From Desulfopila aestuarii DSM 18488 (GTDB lineage Bacteria > Desulfobacterota > Desulfobulbia > Desulfobulbales > Desulfocapsaceae), in contig NZ_FRFE01000005.1 of the NCBI RefSeq assembly GCF_900143695.1, forward strand, positions 124,001 through 188,000: DNA of 64,000 nucleotides. Reading direction: 5' to 3'. Shown here piece after piece: positions 43,742 to 52,721 of this stretch. How positions within the stretch are numbered: position 1 is the first letter of the stretch; each line of letters opens with the position of its first letter. A program made the translations under genes and the position numbers. A model generated the notes under the pieces. That model worked only from the letters and a program-made list of their open reading frames with translations, searched no databases and was not told the origin of the DNA.

Positions 43742-44785
43742 ATGATGAATAACGTACTTGTTGTCGATAACGATCAGGCCATGCTCCGTAGTCTGACCAG
43801 CCTGCTGCAGAGCCAGGGCGGGTTTCTCAATGTCCTTTCAGCCACCCATGGCAGTCAGGCCCTGACCATCATGCGAAAAATGCCGGTCAGGATCGTCATC
43901 ACCGCCATCCGGGTGCCGGAAGTGGACGGCTTTGAACTGGTGGCACGGTTAGCCAGGGAATATCCGGCAACCAAGGTCATCGTCATGACCAACGAGAGCA
44001 AGCCGTTGCTCAGGGCCCGCATCAAGCAATTTCCGTCGGCTGTCTACCTCGACCAGACCCATGACCTCAGTATGCTTACCAAACGGGTTTTCACCGAGCT
44101 GCAAATTGATTACGGCGGCCAGGTCAGGGGTATCAACCTCTCCTCGTTTCTTCAGATGATGGCCTTGGAAACCCGCAGCTGCACCCTCAAGGTTTCGAGC
44201 AAGGACCAGTTCGGTTTTCTCTGGCTGGAACAGGGCGAGCTCATCGCTGCCCGAAACGCTGAAAAAAGCGGCAAGGATGCAGCATTACAGATACTCGCCT
44301 GGAAAAACGTTTTTATCGATATCGATTACGCCCCCCGGCAGATAAAACGGGAAATATCCATACCGCTGATGATGCTGATCCTGGAAAGCGGCCAGTTGGA
44401 TGACGAAATGCGCAGCGAGAGCACTAATCATCGTCAGCATGAACGCTATGAGCTACTGGTAGCACTCGATTTTGATATTGAGCAGATGACACGACACTGT
44501 TATTTAAGAGATATCAGCCTGGGCGGAGCCTATATTGAAACCGACCATGACATTGGCATTGGCGAATCGATTACTCTCTCACTGAGTTCTCCGGTACTGA
44601 GAAGCAATTGCTCTGTTGATGCGACCGTTGTCCGAAAGGACAGCAGAGGCATTGGAATTCTCTTCAAGCTCAGCGGTCCCCATCAGGGCAAGATGATCCA
44701 GGCCATGATCGACGGCAGTCTCGCCCTGCCACCATCCCATAGCAACCGTGTTGAGCCGTACCAGGGAGCACCGGCTGCCTCATGA
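43742..44785 (+). CDS. Degenerate receiver, DUF4388 and PilZ domain protein
   Basis: A 347-residue signalling protein in three parts. Residues 1-125 look like a CheY receiver, but the phospho-acceptor Asp is Ala (A55 in VITAIRVPEVDG) and the usual Lys is missing in YLDQTHD. Residues about 130-225 fit DUF4388 (GINLSSFLQMMALETRSCTLKV, GFLWLEQGELIAA), a module common in deltaproteobacterial regulators. Residues about 230-330 are PilZ with RQHERYELLV and DISLGGAYIET, the c-di-GMP signature. It is probably a phosphorylation-independent c-di-GMP effector. It overlaps the following HAD gene by 4 bp. Confidence 0.85.
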   Translation: MMNNVLVVDNDQAMLRSLTSLLQSQGGFLNVLSATHGSQALTIMRKMPVRIVITAIRVPEVDGFELVARLAREYPATKVIVMTNESKPLLRARIKQFPSAVYLDQTHDLSMLTKRVFTELQIDYGGQVRGINLSSFLQMMALETRSCTLKVSSKDQFGFLWLEQGELIAARNAEKSGKDAALQILAWKNVFIDIDYAPRQIKREISIPLMMLILESGQLDDEMRSESTNHRQHERYELLVALDFDIEQMTRHCYLRDISLGGAYIETDHDIGIGESITLSLSSPVLRSNCSVDATVVRKDSRGIGILFKLSGPHQGKMIQAMIDGSLALPPSHSNRVEPYQGAPAAS

Positions 44786-45441
44786 TTCGTGCCCTCATTT
44801 TTGACATGGACGGAACGCTGGTCGATTCCGAGAAACTGCACTTTGAAGCCTGGCGTAAGACGCTCGCGCGCTACGGTGTCGACTCCATCCCCCAGAGCGA
44901 TCTGAACCGTTATGTCGGAGTCAGCAATGAACAGCTGGCAGACGACTATATTCAGAGCCACAGCTTGCAGGTAAAGCGAACAACTCTTCTTCAAGAAAAG
45001 CAGGAACTCTATCTCCGTATGATCCCCAGCCTCGAACCGCTGCCAGGTGTTCGGGAAACTATCGACAGATATTGTGGCCGTTATCAGCTGGCCGTCGCCT
45101 CCTCCTCTGATCGGATCGAGCTGCACCTGATCCTTGAGACCCTTGGCCTCACCAGATATTTCGCCCAGGTGGTGGGCGGTGACATGGTCAGCCGCAAAAA
45201 ACCTGATCCTGAGATCTATCTGCAGGCCATGCAACTCCTCAGGGTAAACCCGCAGGAAGCTGTAGCCTTTGAAGATTCCGAGGCCGGAGTCGCCGCAGCC
45301 AAAAACGCCGGCATGTACTCCATTGCCATCCCCAGCCCCTTGCTGCAAGACGGTGACTTTTCACGGGCCGACACCATCCTTGGCCGGATCGATCAGGCAG
45401 ACGAACAGCTCTTGGCACGCTTTTCAGGCCAATTGGATTGA
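44782..45441 (+). CDS. HAD phosphatase, beta-phosphoglucomutase/phosphoglycolate-like
   Basis: A 219-residue HAD-IA enzyme. Motif I is LIFDMDGTLVDSE, motif II VASSSDR, motif III a Lys in SRKKPDPEIYL, and motif IV AFEDSEAGVAAA. The alpha-helical C1 cap lies at residues 15-80. The SSSDR and EDSEAG motifs are those of beta-phosphoglucomutase-like and sugar-phosphate phosphatases; the substrate remains open. Its ATG overlaps the stop of the PilZ protein, and a Nudix gene follows 9 bp later, so the three genes form one operon. Confidence 0.88.
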   Translation: MIRALIFDMDGTLVDSEKLHFEAWRKTLARYGVDSIPQSDLNRYVGVSNEQLADDYIQSHSLQVKRTTLLQEKQELYLRMIPSLEPLPGVRETIDRYCGRYQLAVASSSDRIELHLILETLGLTRYFAQVVGGDMVSRKKPDPEIYLQAMQLLRVNPQEAVAFEDSEAGVAAAKNAGMYSIAIPSPLLQDGDFSRADTILGRIDQADEQLLARFSGQLD

Positions 45442-45450
45442 AAATACACC

Positions 45451-46011
45451 ATGAATTTCTGCTCAAACTGTGGCAATCCCGTACAACTCACCATACCGGA
45501 AGATGACGACCGCAAGCGTTTTTGCTGCAACCATTGCGGCATGATCCACTACCAAAATCCCCGGCTGGTGGTGGGCGCCATCCCGGAATGGCAGGACCGG
45601 ATTCTGTTGTGCAGAAGAGACATCGAACCGCAACGGGGGCTCTGGACCTTGCCAGCCGGTTATCTTGAAAACGGAGAAAGTGTCGAAGATGGCGCCCGCC
45701 GTGAAACACGGGAAGAGACCAAAGCAGAAATCATCGACCTTTCCCCGTATTTCCTTGCCGATCTGGTGCCGATCAATCAGCTTTACCTGATATTTCGCTG
45801 CCAGCTGGCCCGGCCGGAATTTGCCATAACCCGGGAAAGCAGCGAGCTGCGGTTGTTCCGCGAAGAGGAGATTCCTTGGGATGAGATCGCTTTTCAGGTC
45901 ATACGGGTGACCTTGCAGAAATATTTTTCCGATCGAGCTGCCGGTACCTTTCCGTTCCGCAACGAAGTGGTCCGTATCGCCTTGAATTGTCCAGCCGAAC
46001 CAGCACCTTAA
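45451..46011 (+). CDS. Nudix hydrolase with N-terminal zinc ribbon
   Basis: A 186-residue hydrolase. The first 40 residues hold a zinc ribbon, CSNCGNP then CCNHCGM, as in NudC-like NAD pyrophosphatases. The Nudix box GYLENGESVEDGARRETREE continues into the expected T-rich end. After the box the protein is shorter than NudC and lacks its SQPWPFP motif, so it is closer to the zinc-ribbon ADP-ribose/nucleotide-sugar pyrophosphatase group. The substrate is undetermined. Last gene of the operon with the receiver/PilZ and HAD genes. Confidence 0.88.
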   Translation: MNFCSNCGNPVQLTIPEDDDRKRFCCNHCGMIHYQNPRLVVGAIPEWQDRILLCRRDIEPQRGLWTLPAGYLENGESVEDGARRETREETKAEIIDLSPYFLADLVPINQLYLIFRCQLARPEFAITRESSELRLFREEEIPWDEIAFQVIRVTLQKYFSDRAAGTFPFRNEVVRIALNCPAEPAP

Positions 46012-46137
46012 GTGGCACACACTGTTTTATTCCAGCCGCCCCTGATCTATTCAATATTTCGTTCACAACCAAGGCGTGCGAAATGAAAGAGCAGGATCGA
46101 CCCACCCCTTTATTTTGGTGCCATGAAGGATATTGTA

Positions 46138-47253
46138 TTATACCTCTGGTATAGGCAACCAGGCCACACCAACAGCGCCTGGACCGATATGGGCACCAAC
46201 AGTTGGCCCGAAAGAGGATACGATCTGCTGCTGACCCGGGAAAACCTCCTCAATCCGCTTCTGAACTGCCATGGCCTTTTGGGCTGCATTTGCATGGCAG
46301 ATACCTATCCGCAGACTTTTTCCCTCATTGCCCATATGCTGCTTCATATAATCTATCAAACGTCGCTGGCCCCATCTGCCGCCTATTGTTCGTGATTTGG
46401 CATCTACCCCGCCCTCGGCCATACCAAGAATGGGCTTTAAACCAAACAGGTTGCCGAACATAGCCATTCCTCGGCCTATGCGTCCACCTCGAGCCAGATA
46501 GTTCAAATTGTCGACCATAAAATAAACCTGCACCTGGGAAACCAATTCCTCGATATGATATTTCACCAACTCAACCGGCCAGCCCTCCGCAATTCGATCT
46601 GCAGCCTCAAGTACCAGTAGTGCAGCTCCCATGGATACCTGGCGACTGTCAATCAGCTCAATTTTCATCTTTTTATTCGTACCTGGAGTTGCCCGGCGTT
46701 CCGTGAGATATGAATTAAAATTACTGCGAACTGCTTGGCGGGCGATGTCTACGGTTTTGCTCATGCCTCGGGATATAAAAATGCCGAGGATGTCTCTTTT
46801 GCCGATATTCTCAAGAAAAATACGATGAAAATCATCAACAGTCGGCGGACTGGTTGAAGGAAAGTTTTTTGATGACTCAAGCAGGCGGTAAAATTCTGTC
46901 GGAGTAACATCTATACCGTCACGGTAGTCATTACCGTTCATGGTCACGGTTAACGGTACGACCAGAATATTTTTCTTTTTGATCAAATCTTCTGGAATAT
47001 CCGATGCGCTGTCAGTGATAATCAGCGGCGCCTCCTCCTCTTGTCCCTCCGCTATCTTTATGAGCTTCTGACCAAGGAGCCACACGAGAGTCAACGAGAC
47101 TGTCTTACCGTCTACATCGATACTGCTGATAATTTTCTCGACAGCTTGATTTTCGTCAATGCACCTGAAGATGAAGGTAATTGTTTCAGGAGTAACAAAA
47201 GCGGGGAGATGAGCAGGCAATACACGGGACACAATACGGAAGAACTGACTCAT
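46138..47253 (-). CDS. DegV-family fatty-acid-binding protein with N-terminal extension
   Basis: A 371-residue protein; start at ATG 47253 with AGGAGA just upstream (the frame is open 27 codons further). From residue 76 it is a DegV protein: LIITDSASDIPEDLI, VVPLTVTMNGNDYRDGID, SSKNFPSTSPPT, DSRQVSMG, NLNYLARGGRIGRG and a closing GPTVGAHIGPGAVGVAW. DegV/FakB proteins bind fatty acids, and FakB presents them to a kinase. The first 75 residues (about MSQFF to EEEA) are not part of the fold and I do not recognise them. No FakA-type kinase gene is adjacent. Confidence 0.88.
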   Translation of the reverse strand: MSQFFRIVSRVLPAHLPAFVTPETITFIFRCIDENQAVEKIISSIDVDGKTVSLTLVWLLGQKLIKIAEGQEEEAPLIITDSASDIPEDLIKKKNILVVPLTVTMNGNDYRDGIDVTPTEFYRLLESSKNFPSTSPPTVDDFHRIFLENIGKRDILGIFISRGMSKTVDIARQAVRSNFNSYLTERRATPGTNKKMKIELIDSRQVSMGAALLVLEAADRIAEGWPVELVKYHIEELVSQVQVYFMVDNLNYLARGGRIGRGMAMFGNLFGLKPILGMAEGGVDAKSRTIGGRWGQRRLIDYMKQHMGNEGKSLRIGICHANAAQKAMAVQKRIEEVFPGQQQIVSSFGPTVGAHIGPGAVGVAWLPIPEV

Positions 47254-47688
47254 GGAGGTCTCCTTTCTGGTGGTAATACAGAGTCTGTTTATACGGATCA
47301 CTGTGTACATACGGATTGAGCAGTAATCCGTCACCTCAGAGAAATCCTCGACACATTATCCCATTGGTGGGTTAACAACAATATTAATGTTTACGTCAAC
47401 GATATATTATGTAACTGTATGTGTTGATTTTGATTGTCAACCAACCATCCCTAACGCTTCAGCACATCTGCCTCACGAATATCACATGTGTAATGAAAGA
47501 GTGCAAAAGTTGAATCTTATGGTGATTGCCAGCCTCCCAGTATCGGGGCAGAAGGTTGCACAAGTGTTTCGTCAAGGTTCAACCTGCCCAATACTTTTGC
47601 CAGGTAGACCAGGTTGCACACCTGACTAATCGAACTGATCCGACCGAGATGAAACAGAAGTCATCAAGTAATATCTGTTAAGATCCGA
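47254..47688. other. Intergenic region between NRDE and DegV genes
   Basis: About 435 bp upstream of the DegV gene. It is AT-rich near 47360-47450 with loosely repeated TTGTCAAC-like words, and the DegV ribosome-binding site is at its left end. No gene, RNA or terminator could be supported. Confidence 0.4.
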
Positions 47689-48468
47689 CTATCCGCGTTG
47701 GAAATCTATATGGAAGCATCTATCGTCAACTGTTTGAAAACCATTATCGTGACGATAGCTCCGTTCACAGAGTTCCGCCTGGCCAGTGTCGGTTATGGTA
47801 AGTAATAAAGAGGAACGGGTGCCGTACGTTTGGCTGTGAATACAAATGGGCCCCAACAACTGCTCCCATTCGGGACCGACCCCTGTATCAGGCAGCAACT
47901 GATCTTCAGGGCATTTCCGATCGGCTAAGAGTCGAAAGATCTCTTCCCGATCGATCGACCCGTTTGCGGCAAGCGTTCTGGTGAGCAGCATTTTCGCCCT
48001 CTCTACCTTCGGCCACGGAGTGTCAAGCAGATGATTGGAGAGCCCGTAAACTCCAGAGGTGAGCCTGGTGCTCCGGTCGCTGACGTTGGAGTAGTGAACA
48101 AGATTTTCACAGTCTGCCAGCAAAAGATTAAAGCCGCTATATCTGCTGGCCCGGGCGGAGAATTTCTCAAGAAACGCTTCCGCCATGAGGCCTGAGCGCA
48201 GATAATCAAGAATGATTTCTCCTCTCGATGGGGCCGGATTCACCACCCTGGACGGATCTCTATAATTGGTGATGGCGGCGAGACGACCACCACCATCCAT
48301 TCCGAGCCATGTCCCGCCGCTTCTCAGATCGCGGCCTGCCAGAATCGTTTCGCCCGGATAATGGTAACCGAGGGGCGCGGTCGGCCGATCAAGGAATTCA
48401 TCACGGTTGGCAGCAAGTACCAGTCGGTATCCGGGATGGTGGTTATACGCAAAAGTAATGAGACACAT
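47689..48468 (-). CDS. TANGO2/NRDE-family protein
   Basis: A 259-residue soluble protein with the family's namesake NRDE motif in LVLAANRDEFLDRPT after the invariant start MCLITFAY. Further family blocks: GRDLRSGGTWLGMDGGGRLAAITNYRDP, YGLSNHLLDTPWPKV and GTRSSLLLTI. TANGO2 relatives are Ntn-hydrolase-like with the N-terminal Cys (C2 here) as candidate nucleophile; roles in heme or lipid handling are reported in eukaryotes, none is settled in bacteria. Start at ATG 48468; a TTG three codons earlier is possible. It lies 5 bp after a small gene with which it is probably co-transcribed. Confidence 0.9.
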   Translation of the reverse strand: MCLITFAYNHHPGYRLVLAANRDEFLDRPTAPLGYHYPGETILAGRDLRSGGTWLGMDGGGRLAAITNYRDPSRVVNPAPSRGEIILDYLRSGLMAEAFLEKFSARASRYSGFNLLLADCENLVHYSNVSDRSTRLTSGVYGLSNHLLDTPWPKVERAKMLLTRTLAANGSIDREEIFRLLADRKCPEDQLLPDTGVGPEWEQLLGPICIHSQTYGTRSSLLLTITDTGQAELCERSYRHDNGFQTVDDRCFHIDFQRG

Positions 48469-48473
48469 GACTG

Positions 48474-48692
48474 TCAATCGGGTCTGGGCCAGACTGCATC
48501 GTGTTCTTCACTGACCAGATAACAGAACCTGTCCCATTCGAATTCACGATGCGAGACAGGACAGCGAAGGGTGACTTTGGCTTCACTCACCCCAACCACT
48601 TCCCAGTCACCGTGGCGACGTTTGCCCTCGATTCTGATTTTCTGACCGACCGTAAACGGGTAGGGCTGAAAAACTGCGACATCATGTCCCAT
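48474..48692 (-). CDS. Small hypothetical protein, 72 residues
   Basis: I do not recognise a family. The ATG at 48692 has an excellent GGAGAGG site, so I prefer it over an upstream open extension of 23 codons. The product is a small beta-rich soluble protein (FTVGQKIRIEGKRRHGDWEVVG, VTLRCPVSHREFEWDRFCY) with two Cys residues. The pattern of short strands around Gly/Trp resembles SH3- or OB-like barrels, which is only a guess. It precedes the NRDE gene by 5 bp. Confidence 0.7.
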   Translation of the reverse strand: MGHDVAVFQPYPFTVGQKIRIEGKRRHGDWEVVGVSEAKVTLRCPVSHREFEWDRFCYLVSEEHDAVWPRPD

Positions 48693-48875
48693 GGCCTCTC
48701 CTTTTCGATTGTTTTTCTGTTTTAGCAGGGGCAGAGGTGCATTGTAGCCAGTCTGATCCACGTCTCTCTACCTTGCGTTTTTTATCACAGACGTTACAGT
48801 AAAAATACGTGCAGAACCAATTCACGCAAGAAGAAGACGACACTTTGACAATCACAACCTCCGGTGCGCAAATCT

Positions 48876-49397
48876 ATGTCATCACTTCCTTCCGCGGCGG
48901 TCGCCATTATCCGGGTCTGTTATCCTGAAGATTCCGTGTTGTTGCTCAGACGCAACAGCAATCCCAGCGATCCGTGGTCAGGCCATTTCTCCTTTCCCGG
49001 TGGGAGAAAAGACGATATCGACGCAAACCTCTTGGAAACCTGTACCCGTGAAACATTCGAGGAGACTGGAATCACTCTCACCTCTGACGCGGTACGGGCT
49101 GAGCTGCCAGCCCGATATGCCGGCAGCCGGATCAACTCCCTGATTCTGGTACAGCCCTACCTCTTCCATCTAGATGAGCGTCCGGAACTGCAGCTTGAGC
49201 CAAAAGAAATACAGAGCTCCTGCTGGCTCACATTGGAACAGTTCCGACGTCCCGAGCTGCATGTGGAGGCAGAGGTACTGCCGGAACGATTCGCCCCGGC
49301 CTTTCCCATTGACGATTATTACCTCTGGGGCTTTACTTACAAGCTGCTGAACAATGTTCTGCAGATGCCAGCACTGGCAGAGTTGACACGCATGTAA
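48876..49397 (+). CDS. Nudix hydrolase, CoA-pyrophosphatase-like
   Basis: A 173-residue hydrolase with the Nudix box GGRKDDIDANLLETCTRETF followed by EETGI. The segment just before it, SDPWSGHFSFPGGRK, matches the NudL/CoA-diphosphatase branch, and the C-terminal YLWGFTYKLL supports this. The expected reaction would split CoA or acyl-CoA to phosphopantetheine and 3',5'-ADP, but other pyrophosphates cannot be excluded. Start at ATG 48876; an in-frame GTG lies four codons upstream. It converges on the FadR-type regulator with 10 bp between stops. Confidence 0.85.
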   Translation: MSSLPSAAVAIIRVCYPEDSVLLLRRNSNPSDPWSGHFSFPGGRKDDIDANLLETCTRETFEETGITLTSDAVRAELPARYAGSRINSLILVQPYLFHLDERPELQLEPKEIQSSCWLTLEQFRRPELHVEAEVLPERFAPAFPIDDYYLWGFTYKLLNNVLQMPALAELTRM

Positions 49398-49407
49398 ACC
49401 GGACCAC

Positions 49408-50121
49408 TCAGTTGTTGGTCGAAATTTCTTTTAAGAAACCACGCAGAAAGGTGATGTGCTGCAGCATATAACGGCTCGCACTTTCACCATCGCGGCACTT
49501 GATCGCGTCGAGAATCTTGAAGTGCTGCTGATCAATAATACCGAGATTCTTATTTTTTTCGTAAAGCAGCGAGTGCAGTTTGTTGATCGAGTGGAACATG
49601 TAGTCGTAAAAACGGCGGGTCAGGTCCACATGTACGGCGTTATGGGTGGCGTAGGCGATACCCATATGGAACCGCATATCGGCATCCTTGGCCTTCTCCT
49701 GGTCCGGCTGCCAGTCGTGCATCTCGGCAAACGCCAGCTCGAGGTAGGTGATATCCATCTCAGTTGCCCGTTCAGCGGCCAGAGCCACCCCCTGGCACTC
49801 AAGCCCGATTCGAACCTCCATCAATTCGTCAAGAGAGGATTGGCCCGGCGACATCATATAGGCAAAGGGGTCGTGAGGAGGTCGTGCCTCCGGCAGCCGG
49901 ACGAAGGTGCCCAGACCCGCCCGGTTCTCCACATAGCCCATATCCAGTAACCGGCTGATGGCCTTTCTGATCGAGGACCGGCTCACCCGCATGATTTCGG
50001 CGAGTTCTCTTTCCGAGGGTAACCGTTCTCCGATCTTCAGTTCGCCGCGATAGATCGACTCCCGGAGCTGTTCAAAAACCAGGTCGGATATCTGCTGTTT
50101 TCTGACGGGTGCAAATGGCAT
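49408..50121 (-). CDS. FadR/GntR-family transcriptional regulator
   Basis: A 237-residue regulator. The N-terminal winged helix is typical: LKIGERLPSERELAEIMRVSRSSIRKAISRLLDMGYVENRAGLGTFV. The rest is an all-helical FCD ligand domain with probable metal ligands in D/H positions (DADMRFHMGIAYATHN; QQHFKILDAI). FCD members mostly sense carboxylates such as lactate, gluconate or acyl-CoA. The nearby LarA-type racemase and MFS carrier (52.7-55.7 kb) are plausible targets but lie four genes away; this is inference. Confidence 0.9.
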   Translation of the reverse strand: MPFAPVRKQQISDLVFEQLRESIYRGELKIGERLPSERELAEIMRVSRSSIRKAISRLLDMGYVENRAGLGTFVRLPEARPPHDPFAYMMSPGQSSLDELMEVRIGLECQGVALAAERATEMDITYLELAFAEMHDWQPDQEKAKDADMRFHMGIAYATHNAVHVDLTRRFYDYMFHSINKLHSLLYEKNKNLGIIDQQHFKILDAIKCRDGESASRYMLQHITFLRGFLKEISTNN

Positions 50122-50338
50122 GACTACCTGCTATAGGCAAGGCGCAGACATGGTGCGGAACTTTGCATCTGCAAGGCTGAACCGTTTCGAGTTGTGAATT
50201 TTTCAAGCAGCAACATTACTCAAAATAGAAAGAATTACAAGCCTCGCTCGCCATTGAATCATTGCGGCGACTGCTTAGAATTTCTCCATGTAAAAAACGG
50301 CATTGCAGATGCCGCCCACAAAGGGACGGGAGCCATCG

Positions 50339-51790
50339 ATGAACGAGACCAAAAGATACCAGAAGGTGCTGGTGACAGGAGCCACAGGCTATATTGGACG
50401 ACGACTGGTGGAACGGCTGCTCGACACGACCCAGTTTCAAGTACGGGTACTGGTGCGCAACCGCAACAAGCTGCAAGCCGCAGTTCTTGACAAGGTGGAG
50501 ATCACCGAAGGCGACACCTTCAACCTGGACGCACTGTCCAAAGCACTTGCCGGAATCGATACCGCCTACTACCTGATCCACTCCATGGGTTCGGATACCG
50601 ACTACCAGGAACTTGACCGAATTAGCGCTGAAAACTTTCGTAATGCCTGTATTCAGGCAGGTGTACGCCGACTCATCTATCTGGGTGGCCTTGGCGTGAA
50701 AGAAAGCGCCAGCAAACATCTCTTAAGCCGGATCGAAACCGGAGAGATTCTTGCTGCCGAGCCCGACAAGATACAGACCCTGTGGTTTCGGGCCGGGGTC
50801 ATCATCGGTTCGGGCAGCGCCAGCTTTGAGATCATCCGTAACCTGGTCCAGAAGTTGCCGGCGATGATCACCCCCAAATGGGTGAAAACAAAAACCCAGC
50901 CGGTGGGTATCGAAGATGTCCTCGCCTATCTCGCCGGCGGTGTTGACCTCACCGTCGAAGGGAACCAGATGATCGATATCGGTGCCGAAACCTTAAGTTT
51001 TAAAGACATGATGCGGCAAGCGGCCGAAGTCATGGGGCTGAAACGGTACCTCTTCCCGGTACCGGTGCTATCACCCAAACTCTCCTCGTATTGGCTGATC
51101 CTCTTTACCCCTGTACCACTCCGACTGGCCGCCGCCCTTGTGGAAGGGTTGCGCAGTGAAACTGTATTGCAGAACGACAACGCCCGTAAACTGTTTCCCA
51201 CCATCCAGCCGATCCCTTACCACCAGGCAGTACGTGAAGCCATCGAAGAACTGGAGCATAACCAGGTGATCAGCCGCTGGTGCGACAGCAGCGCTGGAAT
51301 CGCCTGCGACATTAAGGATTTTGACAACCCAGCCGGAGCTGTGCTCCGCGACGTTCGGGAAGTAGTGCTGGGCACCGCCACCCCGGATCGGGTCTTTGCC
51401 AGCGCCTGTTCCCTGGGCGGCGAAAAGGGCTGGTATCGGTACACCCTTCTTTGGAAACTTCGCGGCATCATCGACAAACTCTCCGGCGGCTATGGCCTCA
51501 ATCGCGGTCGGCGCCTGGCAGGCGAGTTACGGGTCGGAGATGCCCTCGATTTCTGGAAGGTTGTGGACATCCGCAAAGATAAACGACTCTTGCTCTTCGC
51601 CCAGATGAAGGTGCCGGGCAAGGCCTGGCTCGAGTTTGATATCCAACCGGATCGACTGGTCCAGACCGCCCATTTTCTGCCGCGCGGCATCTGGGGCAGA
51701 CTTTACTGGTACTCAGTGCTGCCGTTGCACCACTTTGTCTTTAGTGATCTGGCAAAAAAGCTGGTCGAGCGTGCCCAAGGGAACATCTGA
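50339..51790 (+). CDS. NAD(P)-binding SDR-like protein with DUF2867
   Basis: A 483-residue protein. The first ~310 residues are an atypical short-chain dehydrogenase with LVTGATGYIGRRLVERL (nucleotide loop), VLVRNRNKL, YYLIHSMGS and IYLGGLGV. The C-terminal ~150 residues form DUF2867 (RYTLLWKLRGIIDKLSGGYGLNRGRR, GDALDFWKVVDIR, LEFDIQ, WYSVLPLHHFVF), a polyketide-cyclase-like helix-grip fold. This combination is widespread but its reaction is not established. Start at ATG 50339 with GGGAG upstream; the frame is open 12 codons earlier. Confidence 0.87.
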   Translation: MNETKRYQKVLVTGATGYIGRRLVERLLDTTQFQVRVLVRNRNKLQAAVLDKVEITEGDTFNLDALSKALAGIDTAYYLIHSMGSDTDYQELDRISAENFRNACIQAGVRRLIYLGGLGVKESASKHLLSRIETGEILAAEPDKIQTLWFRAGVIIGSGSASFEIIRNLVQKLPAMITPKWVKTKTQPVGIEDVLAYLAGGVDLTVEGNQMIDIGAETLSFKDMMRQAAEVMGLKRYLFPVPVLSPKLSSYWLILFTPVPLRLAAALVEGLRSETVLQNDNARKLFPTIQPIPYHQAVREAIEELEHNQVISRWCDSSAGIACDIKDFDNPAGAVLRDVREVVLGTATPDRVFASACSLGGEKGWYRYTLLWKLRGIIDKLSGGYGLNRGRRLAGELRVGDALDFWKVVDIRKDKRLLLFAQMKVPGKAWLEFDIQPDRLVQTAHFLPRGIWGRLYWYSVLPLHHFVFSDLAKKLVERAQGNI

Positions 51791-51919
51791 AGGAAACAAG
51801 GGAAATGTGTAGATAAAGGTTTTCACTGCCTGATACATGCGCTACATATGGGCTGCTAAACCATATTTCATGTGCGGCAAGAATTTCATGCCTCCTCTAT
51901 CTACTATCTGAGACTTTTC

Positions 51920-52687
51920 ATGTTTACCTTTACACGCGCAATTGTCAAAACCTGTGGACGCAGCATGATCTCCGGTCTGAGCGAAGCCAATCTGGGCGCG
52001 CCCGATTACGATACAGCACTTCGCCAGCATCAGAACTACATCACCGCGCTGCAAGCCTGCGGCCTGGATGTAGTGGTGCTCGACCCAGATGAAGCCTTCC
52101 CCGATTCCACCTTTATCGAAGACGTGGCCGTGCTGACACCTCACTGTGCCATCGTGACCCGGCCAGCTGCCCCGTCACGTGCTGGGGAAACGAGATCCAT
52201 CAGCAGGATACTTCCTGATTATTTTCAGCAAATCGAGGTTATCCACGAGCCGGGAACCCTGGATGGCGGCGATGTCATGCAGATCGGAGACCATTTTTAT
52301 ATCGGTCTTTCCGGGCGAACTAATTCCGAGGGGGCACGACAGCTTATCGCCATTCTGAGAAAATATGGCATGACAGGATCGACTGTGGTCGTAAAAGAAT
52401 TTCTCCATCTGAAAACCGGAGTCACCGCTCTTGGTGATACGACCCTGATTGCAACCGGGGAATGTATAGAGCGTCCTGAATTTTCCGGATTCGCCATCCT
52501 GCCTGTCGCCCACAAAGAAGCGGGTGCAGCCAACTGTATCAGGATCAACAACCACATCCTGATGCCAGCAGGCTTTCCCTCAGTCAAAGCCCTTCTCAAA
52601 GACCTCGGCGCAGAGACCATTGAAGTGGACATATCCGAATTTGCCAAACTGGATGGCGGCCTGACCTGCCTCTCGCTTCGTTTTTAG
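51920..52687 (+). CDS. Dimethylargininase-like amidinohydrolase
   Basis: A 255-residue protein of the guanidine-modifying superfamily. Catalytic positions are visible: FIEDVAV (E67/D68), H163 in HLKTGV and C250 in GGLTCLSLRF at the extreme C-terminus. The TLDGGDVM loop is typical of dimethylarginine dimethylaminohydrolases, which release dimethylamine and citrulline. Bacterial members may act on arginine or on other guanidino compounds. Start is ATG 51920; open sequence before it has no ribosome-binding site. No arginine-deiminase pathway gene adjoins it. Confidence 0.88.
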   Translation: MFTFTRAIVKTCGRSMISGLSEANLGAPDYDTALRQHQNYITALQACGLDVVVLDPDEAFPDSTFIEDVAVLTPHCAIVTRPAAPSRAGETRSISRILPDYFQQIEVIHEPGTLDGGDVMQIGDHFYIGLSGRTNSEGARQLIAILRKYGMTGSTVVVKEFLHLKTGVTALGDTTLIATGECIERPEFSGFAILPVAHKEAGAANCIRINNHILMPAGFPSVKALLKDLGAETIEVDISEFAKLDGGLTCLSLRF

Positions 52688-52721
52688 CGACTGATGACAT
52701 TCTCTGAGCTGAGCGTAATCC

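Noticed and set aside
47360-47460. Loose TTGTCAAC-like repeats before the DegV gene
   Set aside because: Spacing and sequence are too irregular to call an operator array or CRISPR-like repeat.
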